Source of the DNA: an uncultured Psychrobacter sp.
GTDB lineage: Bacteria > Pseudomonadota > Gammaproteobacteria > Pseudomonadales > Moraxellaceae
Direction: 5' to 3'
Assembly: GCF_947488565.1 (NCBI RefSeq)
Contig: NZ_CANKZC010000002.1
Span: forward strand, 1 to 64,000
DNA length: 64,000 nt
Shown: positions 48,040-57,766 of the stretch, piece after piece
How positions within the stretch are numbered: position 1 is the first letter of the stretch
How the letters are laid out: each line of letters starts with the position of its first letter
Notes under the pieces: model-generated
What the model saw: only the letters and a program-made list of their open reading frames with translations
Told to the model about the DNA's origin: nothing
Databases searched by the model: none
Made by a program: the position numbers and the translations under genes

Positions 48040-48471
48040 ATGAAAGCTACCCACTCCTCGTCTATGCCGCCATGGATTGCATTAATAATTACACTATCTA
48101 TGGTCATTATTGTCCGTGAAACAGCCGTTGTTGTTTGTCAGTGGGCGGGTATTGAAAAAGCAGCCAATATAGTCGGCTTGGTAGCGATGTTTTTTATTCT
48201 TGTAGCATGGCGGATACTCAAAGGTTTACCTAACTGGCTGACCAGAGCCAGTAACACGCTACTGGTTGATAGTGGCTTTGCATTTTTGCCAATATCAGCT
48301 GGCGCAGGTTTACTGCTTTTTGCGTTAGGTGATGAGCTATGGGGGGTCATGCTAACCATGTTGATTAGTACGCTGATACCTCTTTGGGGGCTTGGCCTAC
48401 TTGCCAATCGTTGGTTAAGTCGTGATGTAAGTATCAATGACGACACTATTACTGAGCATAAAAAGCCATAA
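48040..48471 (+). CDS. CidA/LrgA family membrane protein
   Basis: 143 residues with four hydrophobic segments. FLPISAGAGLLLF is the conserved region of CidA/LrgA, the small holin-like partner of LrgB. The frame opens at 48016, but the ATG at 48040 has AAGGA 6 bases upstream. It is followed 19 bases later by lrgB. The pair was first linked to murein hydrolase control; later work on related proteins points to export or uptake of small metabolites such as pyruvate. Confidence 0.85.
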   Translation: MKATHSSSMPPWIALIITLSMVIIVRETAVVVCQWAGIEKAANIVGLVAMFFILVAWRILKGLPNWLTRASNTLLVDSGFAFLPISAGAGLLLFALGDELWGVMLTMLISTLIPLWGLGLLANRWLSRDVSINDDTITEHKKP

Positions 48472-48490
48472 TAGGCTTAGGAGAGACAGC

Positions 48491-49180
48491 ATGAGCTTTG
48501 ATAGTGTATTGATGGCTACCTTGGCAGCGATATTACTCACCTTAGCCGCACACGTTATTGCTCGCGTATTAGCAAGGAAGATATCTTGGTTACCAATGGT
48601 CATTACTGCACTCGTCTTAGTCATTGTATTTTTATTTATTTCACGGTGGAATTACAATGATTATTATAGTGTTGCCAAACCTGTCTTTGACCATTTATTA
48701 GGTTACGTCACCGTATTGTTGGCTGTGCCACTAGCCGCTATGAGCTTTAAAGGGTTACCTGTTAAAAGCTTGACCATCATTGTAATCATCGCTAGTGTGG
48801 TCGGCGCCCTCCTACCCATGTCATTGGCTTATCTATTTTCGTTAAGCCATGACACCTTATTAGCCTTCGCCACCCGTTCTGTAACGACCCCTATTGGCCT
48901 TAGTGTGGCAGATTTGATAAAAGCGCCTTTAGCAATGGCCAACTTAATTATCATTGTGTCAGGTTTAATAGGCGGCATGCTGGCTCGGTTTTTGTTTCGT
49001 GGTATAGACGATGACCGTGCTAAAGGCTTAGCATTAGGATTGGCCGCTCATGCGTTTGGTACAGTAGAAGCTTGGCAAATCAGTCATACCGCTGGACGTT
49101 ATGCTGCTTTTGGACTGGCAGTCAACGGTTTACTAACAGCAGTTTGGGTGCCTATCTTTATCAGTGCCTTAGGCATCTAA
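48491..49180 (+). CDS. LrgB family membrane protein
   Basis: 229 residues with about seven hydrophobic segments. ATRSVTTPIGLSVAD and GLAAHAFGTVEAWQISHTAGRYA are the signature regions of LrgB/CidB. It should form a complex with the preceding LrgA-like protein in the inner membrane. AGGAG 7 bases before the ATG at 48491 decides the start. No LytTR or LysR-type regulator is next to the pair. Confidence 0.92.
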   Translation: MSFDSVLMATLAAILLTLAAHVIARVLARKISWLPMVITALVLVIVFLFISRWNYNDYYSVAKPVFDHLLGYVTVLLAVPLAAMSFKGLPVKSLTIIVIIASVVGALLPMSLAYLFSLSHDTLLAFATRSVTTPIGLSVADLIKAPLAMANLIIIVSGLIGGMLARFLFRGIDDDRAKGLALGLAAHAFGTVEAWQISHTAGRYAAFGLAVNGLLTAVWVPIFISALGI

Positions 49181-49671
49181 ATTTTGGTGCTTATAAAGCA
49201 TATAAGGTTAATCAACCTTAAACTCAGTCACTTTTAAAACCAGTCACTCGCAAACCCGATATGTGTCTTATTCTTAAAAACTTATGTCTATCAGAAATGA
49301 CTAAACCTATATAACTGTTTGTCTTTCGCTTGTCCTTATAGCCTTGTAATCAGATTATAAGTAAACGTATTTATCAGTTTCATTCAAAATAAAGATAACG
49401 TTAATGTTTGATTTTTCTAAATATTTATTAAAAATATTTAGTGTTTATTCTAGATCAAGGTTATAGGGTTAAAAGTTATTTTATGATATAGTAAGCAACT
49501 ATTATCTTTTGTATCTATTGCAAGTGATTTTGGTTAGACGTAATTTTGTTGGCTATTTATGGCAGTCATTGGTGTGACAATCTTTAGATACTAATAATGG
49601 CCTTATTAAATAAAACACTACGCCTATAAGCAGAGTAATTTGCTGTTATTCGATAAAAAGTGATATTTTCT
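49181..49671. other. Spacer lrgB / lytic transglycosylase
   Basis: 491 AT-rich bases with no convincing gene. There is a short inverted repeat TAAGGTT/AACCTTA at 49203-49220 just after lrgB, and a perfect 10-bp inverted repeat CTAAATATTT/AAATATTTAG at 49417-49441. Neither has a T run. The second could be an operator for the transglycosylase gene. Confidence 0.4.
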
Positions 49672-50487
49672 ATGATAAAAATTGCCCCTCTATTTAACCG
49701 TTTTCTGTCTCCTTTTATGTTGACTGCTATCACTCTATCTACCCTTTCGGTTACCGCTCAAGCTGGTAACATGTACATATATAAAGATAAGGGTGGCCAA
49801 GTTCTACTTACGAACGTCAATCCGACTGGTAATTTTGATAAGTTTACTAAAAAAGTAAAAGTGACTTATTATAAAGATTCAAAGATGTATGACGGTGATA
49901 GTAGTAGTAATAGCTATGGCAGTAGCTCTGCTAGCAAAAGTGGTAGTCGCGATGCTTATGATAGCTATATTCGTGCCTCTGCTACTCGGCATGGCGTTGA
50001 TCCAGGCCTAATGAAAGCGATGATGCACACTGAGTCAGCTTTTAATCCCAATGCTCGTTCTCCTGTGGGAGCGCAAGGTCTTATGCAATTGATGCCTGCT
50101 ACTGCCAGTCGCTTCAAAGTCAGCAATCCTTGGAATCCTGCTGACAATATTGAAGGCTCAGCTAAATACATTGCTTGGCTTATGCGCCGTTTTAACAACA
50201 ATATAGAGTTTGCGATAGCAGGTTACAATGCTGGAGAAGGTAACGTCGATAAATACAATGGTATACCACCTTTTAAAGAAACTCGCAACTACGTCAAAAA
50301 AGTGATGAGTCGTTACCATAGCTTATATAAAAACGACTCAGGTCTGTCTGATAATACTATGAGCGCTAATAATGCTACTGTTAATAGCAACAACAATAGT
50401 GGTGGGATACAAACTGTCAGTTACGGCACTAGCAACAACAGTGGCAGTGCCAGTTATGCCAATTCCGCCTACGCCGCTTTGCGCTGA
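49672..50487 (+). CDS. Lytic transglycosylase with DUF4124 and SLT domains
   Basis: 271 residues. A signal peptide ends near SVTAQAG. A DUF4124-like stretch (MYIYKDKGGQVLLTN) follows, then a Ser-rich linker and a family 1 SLT domain with catalytic Glu in MMHTESAFNPNARSP, then GAQGLMQLMPATASRF and AGYNAGEGNVDKYNGIPP. It cleaves peptidoglycan in the periplasm. A Ser/Asn-rich tail follows. Start ATG at 49672 or GTG at 49660; neither ribosome site is strong. Confidence 0.92.
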   Translation: MIKIAPLFNRFLSPFMLTAITLSTLSVTAQAGNMYIYKDKGGQVLLTNVNPTGNFDKFTKKVKVTYYKDSKMYDGDSSSNSYGSSSASKSGSRDAYDSYIRASATRHGVDPGLMKAMMHTESAFNPNARSPVGAQGLMQLMPATASRFKVSNPWNPADNIEGSAKYIAWLMRRFNNNIEFAIAGYNAGEGNVDKYNGIPPFKETRNYVKKVMSRYHSLYKNDSGLSDNTMSANNATVNSNNNSGGIQTVSYGTSNNSGSASYANSAYAALR

Positions 50488-50530
50488 TGTTAAAAATAAG
50501 ACATATATTTAAATATTAAAACCTGTACAC

Positions 50531-50567
50531 AAAAAAGCCCGCTCATCTATTAGCGGGCTTTTTTATT
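50531..50567. terminator. Bidirectional terminator
   Basis: A perfect 13-bp stem AAAAAAGCCCGCT / AGCGGGCTTTTTT with an 8-base loop lies between the convergent transglycosylase gene and tsf, with T runs on both strands. Confidence 0.9.
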
Positions 50568-50657
50568 TTAGGATCTAAATACAGTCAGTTGGTGGATGCT
50601 AAATACAAACTTATTGCTTATTTAGCATCCACCTCGACCTGTAATATATTTTAAAGC

Positions 50658-51539
50658 TTACTTGTTAGCAGCTTGGGTCGCAGCAACTTCAGCAGCAAAG
50701 TCTTCTTGCTTTTTCTCGATGCCTTCGCCAACTTCTAGACGTTTAAAGCCAAGTACTTTTACACCCTCAGCTTTTAGTACATCGCCTACTTTTTTGTCAT
50801 TGTCCATGACGTATGGTTGACGTAGTAAGGTTACTTCGTCTAGGTACTTACGTAGACCACCTTCGATCATTTTTTCAACGATGTTATCAGGCTTGCCAGA
50901 TTCTTTAGCTTTTGCTTCGATAATGTCTTTCTCGCGTGCTAGTACGTCAGCTGAGACGTCTTCATCATTGACAGCAACAGGGTTGAACGCTGCGATGTGC
51001 ATGGCAAGGTTTTTGCCAGTTTCTTCATTGCCGCCTTCATACGATACCACAACACCGATACGTAGACCGTGACGGTATGATGCGATATTGTCGCCTTCAA
51101 TAGTTTCAACACGGCGAACCTGAATGTTTTCACCGATTTTCTGTACTAAAGACACACGTGCTTCTTCAACTGTTTGACCGTCACCATAAGGCAATTCAGA
51201 GATTTTAGCTACGTCAGTCACGTTGTTTTCTAGAGCAAGGTTTGCAACTTTTTCTGCAAACGCTGTGAAGCTATCATCTTTTGCTACAAAGTCAGTTTGG
51301 CAGTTCACTTCCAACAAAAATGCTTTTTTGTCACCTTGAGCAATGATAATAGCACCGTCAGCTGCGATGTTACCTGCTTTCTTAGCCGCTTTCGCTTGAC
51401 CAGACTTACGCAAGTTATCGATAGCAACTTCGACATCACCATTTGCTTCTTGCAGGGCTTTTTTACATTCCATCATGCCAAGACCAGTACGGTCACGCAA
51501 TTCTTTTACCATTTTGGCAGATACTTTTACTTCTGACAT
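50658..51539 (-). CDS. tsf: Elongation factor Ts
   Basis: 293 residues. EF-Ts is the nucleotide exchange factor of EF-Tu. The N-terminal UBA-like domain has [18 protein letters not shown], and the core has the conserved [10 protein letters not shown]. It lies 263 bases downstream of rpsB on the same strand, the universal rpsB-tsf order, and ends at the shared terminator at 50531-50567. Confidence 0.97.
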   Translation of the reverse strand: MSEVKVSAKMVKELRDRTGLGMMECKKALQEANGDVEVAIDNLRKSGQAKAAKKAGNIAADGAIIIAQGDKKAFLLEVNCQTDFVAKDDSFTAFAEKVANLALENNVTDVAKISELPYGDGQTVEEARVSLVQKIGENIQVRRVETIEGDNIASYRHGLRIGVVVSYEGGNEETGKNLAMHIAAFNPVAVNDEDVSADVLAREKDIIEAKAKESGKPDNIVEKMIEGGLRKYLDEVTLLRQPYVMDNDKKVGDVLKAEGVKVLGFKRLEVGEGIEKKQEDFAAEVAATQAANK

Positions 51540-51802
51540 AAGAGTTACCTTAGTATTGTTATGTATGAGGAGCTTAACGTCGCTGATGTTTTACTATTTA
51601 CGAGCTATGTATAACAAGGGAAACATAGACAGTTATACTTAGTTGTGAAAGAGCTATCCATCAACAACAAAGCATGACGAGTCAAACTGCATCATGCCTA
51701 TTGTAAGCTTATATGTTGTTAATAACCTGATATGAATATAGGGATATAGACAGATACACTATCAAAATATCCTTTCAACGTTAGACCTTAACGAGCAGTC
51801 AT

Positions 51803-52612
51803 TTATTCTGCTGGCGTTGTAGCGTCTGCGTTATCTTCAGCTGGTGCTTCTTCAGTTGTAGAAGCTTGCTGTGCAGTTTGCTCTTGGTCAGCTTTGCCAC
51901 CAGCTTGAGTCTGTGCATACTCTTTACCAGCGATAATCGCATCAGCAATAGAAGATACATACAAAGTCACAGCGCGAATAGCATCGTCGTTTGCTGGAAT
52001 AATATAATCAACGTTGTCTGGATTAGAGTTTGTATCAACAATACCGATAACTGGAATACCTAGGTTCTTAGCTTCTTTGATCGCGATCGCTTCATGATCG
52101 ACGTCAACGACGAAGATTGCATCAGGTAGGCCGCCCATATCTTTGATACCACCTAATGAACGCTCAAGTTTTTCCATATCACGAGTACGCTCTAACGCTT
52201 CACGCTTAGTAAGCTTAGCAAACGTACCGTCTTCGCTTTGCTTCTCAAGCTCTTTTAGACGAGTGATTGACTGACGTAGTGTTTTCCAGTTAGTCAACAT
52301 ACCACCTAACCAGCGGTGATCAACATATGGCATACCAGCGCGTCTAGCTTGCTCACGAATGATACCGCTAGCAGCGCGTTTAGTACCAACAAACAATACT
52401 TTGTTTTTCTTAGCAGCTAAGCCGTTTACATAAGTCAATGCTTCATTAAATGCTTTGACAGTATGCTCTAGGTTGATGATGTGAATTTTGTTGCGTGCAC
52501 CAAAGATGTAAGGACCCATTTTTGGATTCCAAAAACGTGTCTGGTGACCGAAGTGAGCGCCAGCTTGTAATAAGTCGCGCATCTCAATTTTGGTTGGATT
52601 GTTTGTAGCCAT
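51803..52612 (-). CDS. rpsB: 30S ribosomal protein S2
   Basis: 269 residues. Conserved stretches: [15 protein letters not shown] near the start, [11 protein letters not shown] and [14 protein letters not shown]. The C-terminal ~35 residues are an Ala/Glu/Thr-rich tail, common in this group. The start at 52612 ([15 protein letters not shown]) has AGGA 8 bases upstream; the frame open to 52651 is leader sequence. Confidence 0.97.
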   Translation of the reverse strand: MATNNPTKIEMRDLLQAGAHFGHQTRFWNPKMGPYIFGARNKIHIINLEHTVKAFNEALTYVNGLAAKKNKVLFVGTKRAASGIIREQARRAGMPYVDHRWLGGMLTNWKTLRQSITRLKELEKQSEDGTFAKLTKREALERTRDMEKLERSLGGIKDMGGLPDAIFVVDVDHEAIAIKEAKNLGIPVIGIVDTNSNPDNVDYIIPANDDAIRAVTLYVSSIADAIIAGKEYAQTQAGGKADQEQTAQQASTTEEAPAEDNADATTPAE

Positions 52613-52969
52613 GTTAAATATCCTATTGGTTGGGTTATGCCTCCACATCACAAAAACTACCTATTTAGCGACACGCATTTGCTTACGTTACACACTATAT
52701 CAATGCAACGTCGTAATACTCCACTGTATGCAAATTAATCAAGTCACCAAACACCCAGTAATTTTTTACCATGATGTGTGTGTCATTGGTTGATTTAAAA
52801 ATTAAGCTATTACTTAAAAAAAGTATATTCTAAAAATAGCTGCGCTGTATTTTATCATAACTGCCTATCAATTATAAACAATTACTTTGACGATATGTGT
52901 TACATACTTAAATAACAGACAATAAAACCAATGACTTATTAAGAGAACACAAAAAATCAAACAAGCATA
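52613..52969. other. rpsB leader and promoter region
   Basis: A long spacer with no gene. TATAAT and TAAAAT on the minus strand near 52855-52880 are candidate -10 boxes for rpsB, without clear -35 partners. If either is used, the mRNA leader is more than 200 bases long and contains the hairpin at 52669-52713. Confidence 0.45.
52669..52713 (-). promoter_or_regulatory. Possible rpsB leader hairpin (S2 autoregulation)
   Basis: In the minus-strand leader, CGAC and TGCATT pair with AATGC(G) and GTCG around a small internal loop, 57 bases before the rpsB start. In E. coli and other gammaproteobacteria S2 represses its own mRNA through a leader structure. That this hairpin plays the role here is inference from position and folding by eye. 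Confidence 0.4.
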
Positions 52970-52998
52970 AAAAAACGACGCGTATACGTCGTTTTTTG
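52970..52998 (-). terminator. Terminator of the sensory operon
   Basis: AAAAAACGACG / CGTCGTTTTTT with a 6-base loop, 25 bases after the second cheX stop on the minus strand. The other strand also has a T run. Confidence 0.88.
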
Positions 52999-53022
52999 AT
53001 GATGGCCAATTTATTGATTAGC

Positions 53023-53472
53023 TTAAGCGATACAAATACCTATGACTGCTTCATAACCACGCCATGTAAAATTGGTAATATAACTATGACGCTCTTTTGG
53101 CAAATAAGACACACTTGGTGCACCTTGAACAATATGAGGCGGTGAGATAATAAACTCTGGACCAAATTCGGTACGAGCATTACCAGATATCGTATTGGCC
53201 ATTTCACCAAGTAAGTCCTTCATCATTGTAATCGATGAGTCAGGCTCACCCATTATTTTGATCACTTGGCGCAGCATATTGCTGGGAGCGCTCACATAAA
53301 CGCAGCCTTCAAGAGGACCTGATATTTCGATAACACCGCTATAATCATAACCGATAGTGCTTTTGTTGTTATTCAAATAAGGGGTGTTAATAGCCACTTG
53401 TGCGTCATCAATTTGTGCAAAAAATGCATTAATCGAACTTAGGAACACACCTAACTTTTCTACTTTAACCAT
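53023..53472 (-). CDS. CheX-type response-regulator phosphatase, copy 2
   Basis: 149 residues, last gene of the operon. The helix DLLGEMANTISGNARTEFG contains the ExxN catalytic pair (Glu-Met-Ala-Asn) of CheC/CheX/FliY phosphatases, which dephosphorylate CheY-like receivers. It aligns with the neighbouring copy over its whole length (TPYLNNNKSTIGYDYSGVIEISG against TPYLLENKQPKVHDYTGVIGISG). Cytoplasmic, no signal peptide. The 41-base gap to the other cheX supports co-transcription. Confidence 0.85.
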   Translation of the reverse strand: MVKVEKLGVFLSSINAFFAQIDDAQVAINTPYLNNNKSTIGYDYSGVIEISGPLEGCVYVSAPSNMLRQVIKIMGEPDSSITMMKDLLGEMANTISGNARTEFGPEFIISPPHIVQGAPSVSYLPKERHSYITNFTWRGYEAVIGICIA

Positions 53473-53513
53473 AATATATTATTGTCCATATCCAACACAT
53501 GTCAGCAACATAA

Positions 53514-53963
53514 TTAATCCTGCAGACAAACTACAATTTCGCCAACTTGCGATAGCCAAGTAATAGGAATAATAAAGGAACGTTCATCGCTAGGTAATAC
53601 AATACTTTGCGGTGCGCCTTTAAATACGAATGGGACAGAGATATGAAACTCGGCTCCAAACTCATTGCGTGCATTACCGGCGATAGTATTAGCCACTTCG
53701 CCAGCTAGATCCATGTAAATCTCTTCACTATTTTCAGTTTCGCCCATACTGTTTAATAAAGAAGTCAGTAACTCGCGTGTTGCTGAAAAATACACCACAC
53801 CTTTTTGGACGCCTGATATTCCAATCACACCTGTATAGTCGTGAACTTTTGGCTGTTTGTTTTCTAACAAATAAGGCGTATCAGCGATGAGTTCTGAACC
53901 ACCGAACTGATTAAAATAGTTACTAATAATGTTCAAAAAAATCTGTAGCTTTTGTTCTTTCAT
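53514..53963 (-). CDS. CheX-type response-regulator phosphatase, copy 1
   Basis: 149 residues, the same length as the next gene and clearly its paralogue. DLAGEVANTIAGNARNEFG holds the ExxN pair (Glu-Val-Ala-Asn). Like T. maritima CheX it has a single such motif and is expected to act as a dimer on CheY-P. It lies 30 bases after the CheY-like gene, its most likely substrate. The two copies differ in surface regions, which suggests a heterodimer or separate targets rather than simple redundancy. Confidence 0.85.
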   Translation of the reverse strand: MKEQKLQIFLNIISNYFNQFGGSELIADTPYLLENKQPKVHDYTGVIGISGVQKGVVYFSATRELLTSLLNSMGETENSEEIYMDLAGEVANTIAGNARNEFGAEFHISVPFVFKGAPQSIVLPSDERSFIIPITWLSQVGEIVVCLQD

Positions 53964-53993
53964 AATGACATCTGCTTAGGTCGTTAGGTGATA

Positions 53994-54356
53994 TTAGTCT
54001 TGCACCAGCTCATATAAAGACTCTACGAGATCTTCTTCTGAAAAAGGTTTACATAAAAACCCACTAGCACCAAGCGATAATGCTTCGATGCCCGTAGATT
54101 TATCTGACAATGCCGATACCACCAAAATTCGTACATCAGGATCAATAGCGATGATCTTTTCAATGCATTCAAGACCATCCATCTGTGGCATGGTTAAATC
54201 CATAGTAATGACATCAGGACGATGCGTATTGAACTTCTCAATAGCTTGAACACCGCTGGTTGCCGACGCAACCAACATAAAGTTCCCTGAGTCATAAGCC
54301 CGCTGGATGCGGTTTCGAATGATATTGGAATCATCAACAATCATTAGTTTATACAT
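53994..54356 (-). CDS. Single-domain CheY-like response regulator
   Basis: 120 residues, receiver domain only. The acidic pair is in MIVDDSN, the phosphoacceptor Asp in MDLTMPQMDG, the switch Ser in VVSALSD and the Lys in LCKPF. There is no DNA-binding or enzymatic output domain. It lies 20 bases after the CheA-like kinase gene and 30 bases before cheX copy 1. Output must be by protein contact (motor, pilus, another enzyme) or by phosphate flow to another protein. Confidence 0.92.
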   Translation of the reverse strand: MYKLMIVDDSNIIRNRIQRAYDSGNFMLVASATSGVQAIEKFNTHRPDVITMDLTMPQMDGLECIEKIIAIDPDVRILVVSALSDKSTGIEALSLGASGFLCKPFSEEDLVESLYELVQD

Positions 54357-54376
54357 AACGTATTTATTATCCTTAA

Positions 54377-56548
54377 TTAAGCGTTAGGCAGCGTAATGAC
54401 AAAACGTGTCATCTTACCGTGCTCACTATTTACATTGAGCTTACCATCATATTCTTTTACTTGAGCTTTGATGATGTCTAAACCAACACCGCGACCACCA
54501 TCTTCGTCAGCATCTTCTTTCGTAGAAAATCCAGAAGAAAACAGCTGTTTTAACAGGCCATTACGATCAAGTTGTTTTGCCTCTTCGACATCGAAACGAC
54601 CTTGCTTGACTAACTTTTCACGAATACCATCATAGTCGATACCTTGACCATCATCTTGTAAGGTCACAATAAAATCTTGACCACTACTTTGCATCTCAAG
54701 ACCAATTGTACCGACAGCAGACTTGCCAGCTGATTGACGCACATCAGGCGTTTCAATACCGTGTACCACAGCATTACGTAGCAGCTGGATACTGATTTCT
54801 TTTACCGTCTTTTTAAGGTGCTCTGGTATCTTGATTTGTCCCAAAGTAGCACTATCAAGTTGTACTTGTTTGCCTTGTCTTGCTGCGATATCTTGTGCAA
54901 AATCATGATAATAATCGAGCAAATGACCGTCAGCTTCTTCATCCAAGTCAATCTCATTGCCTGCAATTTCTGAACCATCTATTGACAGATCTGTTGCTTG
55001 ATTTTGGACTACTGCTTCATGTACATCTGATGCTGCGCTAGCTGGCGCTGTACGATTGATACGCTCACCCAATGTCTCGATAGTGTTAGACAAGCTGAGC
55101 AAATCATCCAAATGTACTGCTAAAGGCAGGAAGTCATTACCAGATAGCTTGCCCTGATTTTGTAGCACGTTGAGCTGATCTTCTGCTTCTGATGCAATCT
55201 TAGTAAAGCTGTGTAGCTTTAATGCTGAGGCCTCACCTTTTAAGCTATGCATTTCACGATAGATAGCGTTTAATTTAACCTCAAGCTCATATTGCGTACT
55301 GCCAGGATTTTTTAAGATATTGTTGATTTTTTCAATATGCGTTTTGGTGTTAGTGATGAACTCATTAATGATTTTTGGATTTACATTTAAGATGGTTGTT
55401 AACATCTCAATCTGCATGTCATTTTGTGAACGTTCTTTCTCTAAACGTTGTTCTAGATGAACAGCGTCTGATACATCGTTAACGTTGACCAAAATACGAG
55501 CAATGTCTTTATTTTCATAAACTCGTGAAAATCTAAAATCTAAGAAGCGGCTGTCCAAACCCTGTTCACTAGTGGTGTTATGTAGCAATACTTTGTGTAG
55601 GGGGTTTAGATCGTTAACCAGTTTTTCTTTAACACGTGGATTGTATAGCTGCTCAACGAACTGGCGTGTGGTCGTTAGATCTTTATCAGAAATACGGCCG
55701 CGTAGTACGCTGGCAAAGTTTTCTCCTGCTAAGCTATCAGAGCCAATAATCTTATTGAGTGCCTTTGAATGCTGCTGACCAATATTTAAGTCTTTATCAA
55801 GCAAGAACAGGCCGGTATTAACCGTTTGCATAATCTCTTGGGTTTCACGACGTGCTGCTAATGCTTCAGCATCTGTTTCACGTAGGCGACGTACAAAGAA
55901 GAATACAAAGATCAAAAAGTAGGCAAAGATTGCTGCAACACCAAGTATCTGAACCAGACGAATAGTATTGGCTTGGTTTTCAGCACTCGTAAATACATCA
56001 TCAGTCAATTGGTCTAAAGAGTCGTTAATAAGCAAACTTGATGTCTTTGCCTGTTCGACTGCTTGCGTTAACTCATCAGCAGAGTCAACCATAATATTAT
56101 CAGCATCTTTTAGATACGCTTGAATTTTAGGTTCTAAAAGCTGCCATTGCTCACTAGCTGCTACGATGTTGGCTTGTGCCTTACTATCAACTTGCGGTAA
56201 ATCATAAGTATCACCATCGATATCAGTAATCGTACCACCTTGTCCGATAGCCGTAATAGAGTTAGTAATCAATCCAGTATTCTGCTCTAAACGCTCAAAA
56301 ACTCGCTGCATATGAGGAGAGTTGGTATCCTCACCGTAGCTATTATCCAAGTCAAACAAGTCTTTGATCACCGCCTGCGCACTGTTGGCAACTTGGTTGG
56401 TTTGATCAATTAATACTGTGTTTCTTTCTAATAAGCTTGAGGTATAAAATGTAAACGCAAGCAAAGCACCGATCAACGACAAGAACAATGCAATTGATAT
56501 AATCAGACCTTGATAACGCTTATTATCGACATTATGTGTGGTTGCCAT
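54377..56548 (-). CDS. Membrane-bound CheA-like histidine kinase lacking a CheW-binding domain
   Basis: 723 residues. A transmembrane helix at about 14-36, an extracytoplasmic helical domain at about 37-197 that resembles the PilJ-type sensor, then a second helix at about 198-220. Next a PAS-like domain (VNTGLFLLDKDLNIG, about 240-360). Then an Hpt/P1-like domain with phosphoacceptor His in YREMHSLKGEASAL (about 440). The catalytic domain is of CheA type: LLRNAVVHGIE, DDGQGID and FSSGFSTKEDADEDGGRGVGLD. The protein stops right after it, so the CheA P5 (CheW-like) domain is missing. It lies 12 bases after a solute-binding lipoprotein gene. Confidence 0.88.
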   Translation of the reverse strand: MATTHNVDNKRYQGLIISIALFLSLIGALLAFTFYTSSLLERNTVLIDQTNQVANSAQAVIKDLFDLDNSYGEDTNSPHMQRVFERLEQNTGLITNSITAIGQGGTITDIDGDTYDLPQVDSKAQANIVAASEQWQLLEPKIQAYLKDADNIMVDSADELTQAVEQAKTSSLLINDSLDQLTDDVFTSAENQANTIRLVQILGVAAIFAYFLIFVFFFVRRLRETDAEALAARRETQEIMQTVNTGLFLLDKDLNIGQQHSKALNKIIGSDSLAGENFASVLRGRISDKDLTTTRQFVEQLYNPRVKEKLVNDLNPLHKVLLHNTTSEQGLDSRFLDFRFSRVYENKDIARILVNVNDVSDAVHLEQRLEKERSQNDMQIEMLTTILNVNPKIINEFITNTKTHIEKINNILKNPGSTQYELEVKLNAIYREMHSLKGEASALKLHSFTKIASEAEDQLNVLQNQGKLSGNDFLPLAVHLDDLLSLSNTIETLGERINRTAPASAASDVHEAVVQNQATDLSIDGSEIAGNEIDLDEEADGHLLDYYHDFAQDIAARQGKQVQLDSATLGQIKIPEHLKKTVKEISIQLLRNAVVHGIETPDVRQSAGKSAVGTIGLEMQSSGQDFIVTLQDDGQGIDYDGIREKLVKQGRFDVEEAKQLDRNGLLKQLFSSGFSTKEDADEDGGRGVGLDIIKAQVKEYDGKLNVNSEHGKMTRFVITLPNA

Positions 56549-56560
56549 GTTGAAAGTCCT

Positions 56561-57442
56561 TTAGTTTGCTTGCTCAGTAGTTTGGGCGTCAGATTGAGCT
56601 TCACCTAACCATTTCTCTTCGATTGTCTTAAAGGTCCCTTCTGCTTTAAGTTTGGTGATACCTTCGTTAACAGTGTCGATAAGCTGAGTGTTATCCTTTG
56701 CCATTAGTACAACCTGCTGTGCTGAAGGTGTATCTTCACCTTCATACGGTACGATAGTAACGTCATACTCTGGATGGGTTTTAGCGGTGTATTGCAAAAT
56801 AGGCAAATCATGTAGGATAACGTCGACCTTGTTTTGCAGTAGGTCTTCAAATAGTAAAAAGGCTGTGGTTCTTGTAGAAAGCTCACCATATTTGCCAATT
56901 TCTTTTAGTTGCTCTGCAGGTTTTGCACCTTCCATACCAGCAACATGTAATCCTCCTAAGTCCTCTAAACGCTTCAAGTCTAAGTCTTTATTTGAGTACA
57001 TCATGGCTGATGGGTTAAAAAAGTAAGGTGTGGACAAGCCATACTTTACGTTACGATCGTCTTTATAAGAGATACCTGATACCGCCAAGTCACGACCGCC
57101 AGTCTCTACGCTATCAAACATGTCTTGCCAAGTTTCTTTATAAAACTCGACTTTAAAACCTTGCTCTTCTCCAATAGCACGGATAGCATCAATATCAATA
57201 CCTTGCATATTTCCATAGTCATCCTGAAAGGAAAACGGAGGCATGGTCCCTGTCGTTGCTACTTTAACTACTGGAGCATCATCTGGTAATTTGCTGACAA
57301 AAGTATCTTTGTTTTCTGCCACTGTTGGACTGGTCGTTGTTGCGTTTTCTTGCGTAGTTGTATTGCCTGCATTATTAGAGTTGCCACAACCAAATAAGCC
57401 CACACTTAGTACAATAGGAAGTACACGATATAACTGTTTCAT
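56561..57442 (-). CDS. Solute-binding lipoprotein (SBP_bac_3), sensory operon
   Basis: 293 residues. Lipobox LFGC at about residue 19, a Thr/Asn-rich linker, then a family 3 periplasmic binding domain (VKVATTGTMPPFSFQDDYGN, GIDIDAIRAIGEEQG, KAEGTFKTIEEKWLG), the amino-acid-binding type. No ABC permease or ATPase is near. It is the first gene of the operon and 12 bases from the kinase, so it most likely presents a ligand to the kinase's extracytoplasmic domain. AAGGA precedes the ATG by 6 bases. Confidence 0.9.
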   Translation of the reverse strand: MKQLYRVLPIVLSVGLFGCGNSNNAGNTTTQENATTTSPTVAENKDTFVSKLPDDAPVVKVATTGTMPPFSFQDDYGNMQGIDIDAIRAIGEEQGFKVEFYKETWQDMFDSVETGGRDLAVSGISYKDDRNVKYGLSTPYFFNPSAMMYSNKDLDLKRLEDLGGLHVAGMEGAKPAEQLKEIGKYGELSTRTTAFLLFEDLLQNKVDVILHDLPILQYTAKTHPEYDVTIVPYEGEDTPSAQQVVLMAKDNTQLIDTVNEGITKLKAEGTFKTIEEKWLGEAQSDAQTTEQAN

Positions 57443-57766
57443 AATCTATCCTTGAAAAATTGGGAGGTTTTTACAGTTTAATAAATTGTACTTATCGTTT
57501 TTTGCTTTCAATAGTTGCTTATTGACTCAATACAACATACCTATACATAAATATATTCGGTGTTTTTAAATTAATGAACTGGCATTAACTTAACTACATT
57601 TTGACTATAAATATTTAAAAAACTAATATTAAGCTCATGATATTTACATAGAACGACATATAATATCTAGATAAATAACATGCTGCACGACTAGTACATT
57701 TATTACACAAATTTACAATGAATAATACTTAAGTAACTTTATAAAAGCAATCAAGGTAAACGAGTA

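Noticed and set aside
47855..48043. 62-codon frame upstream of lrgA
   Set aside because: No ribosome site, no recognisable domain, and it runs into lrgA, whose own start has a good AAGGA.
49203..49220. Inverted repeat TAAGGTT/AACCTTA after lrgB
   Set aside because: Short AT-rich stem without a T run; mentioned in the spacer entry but not called a terminator.
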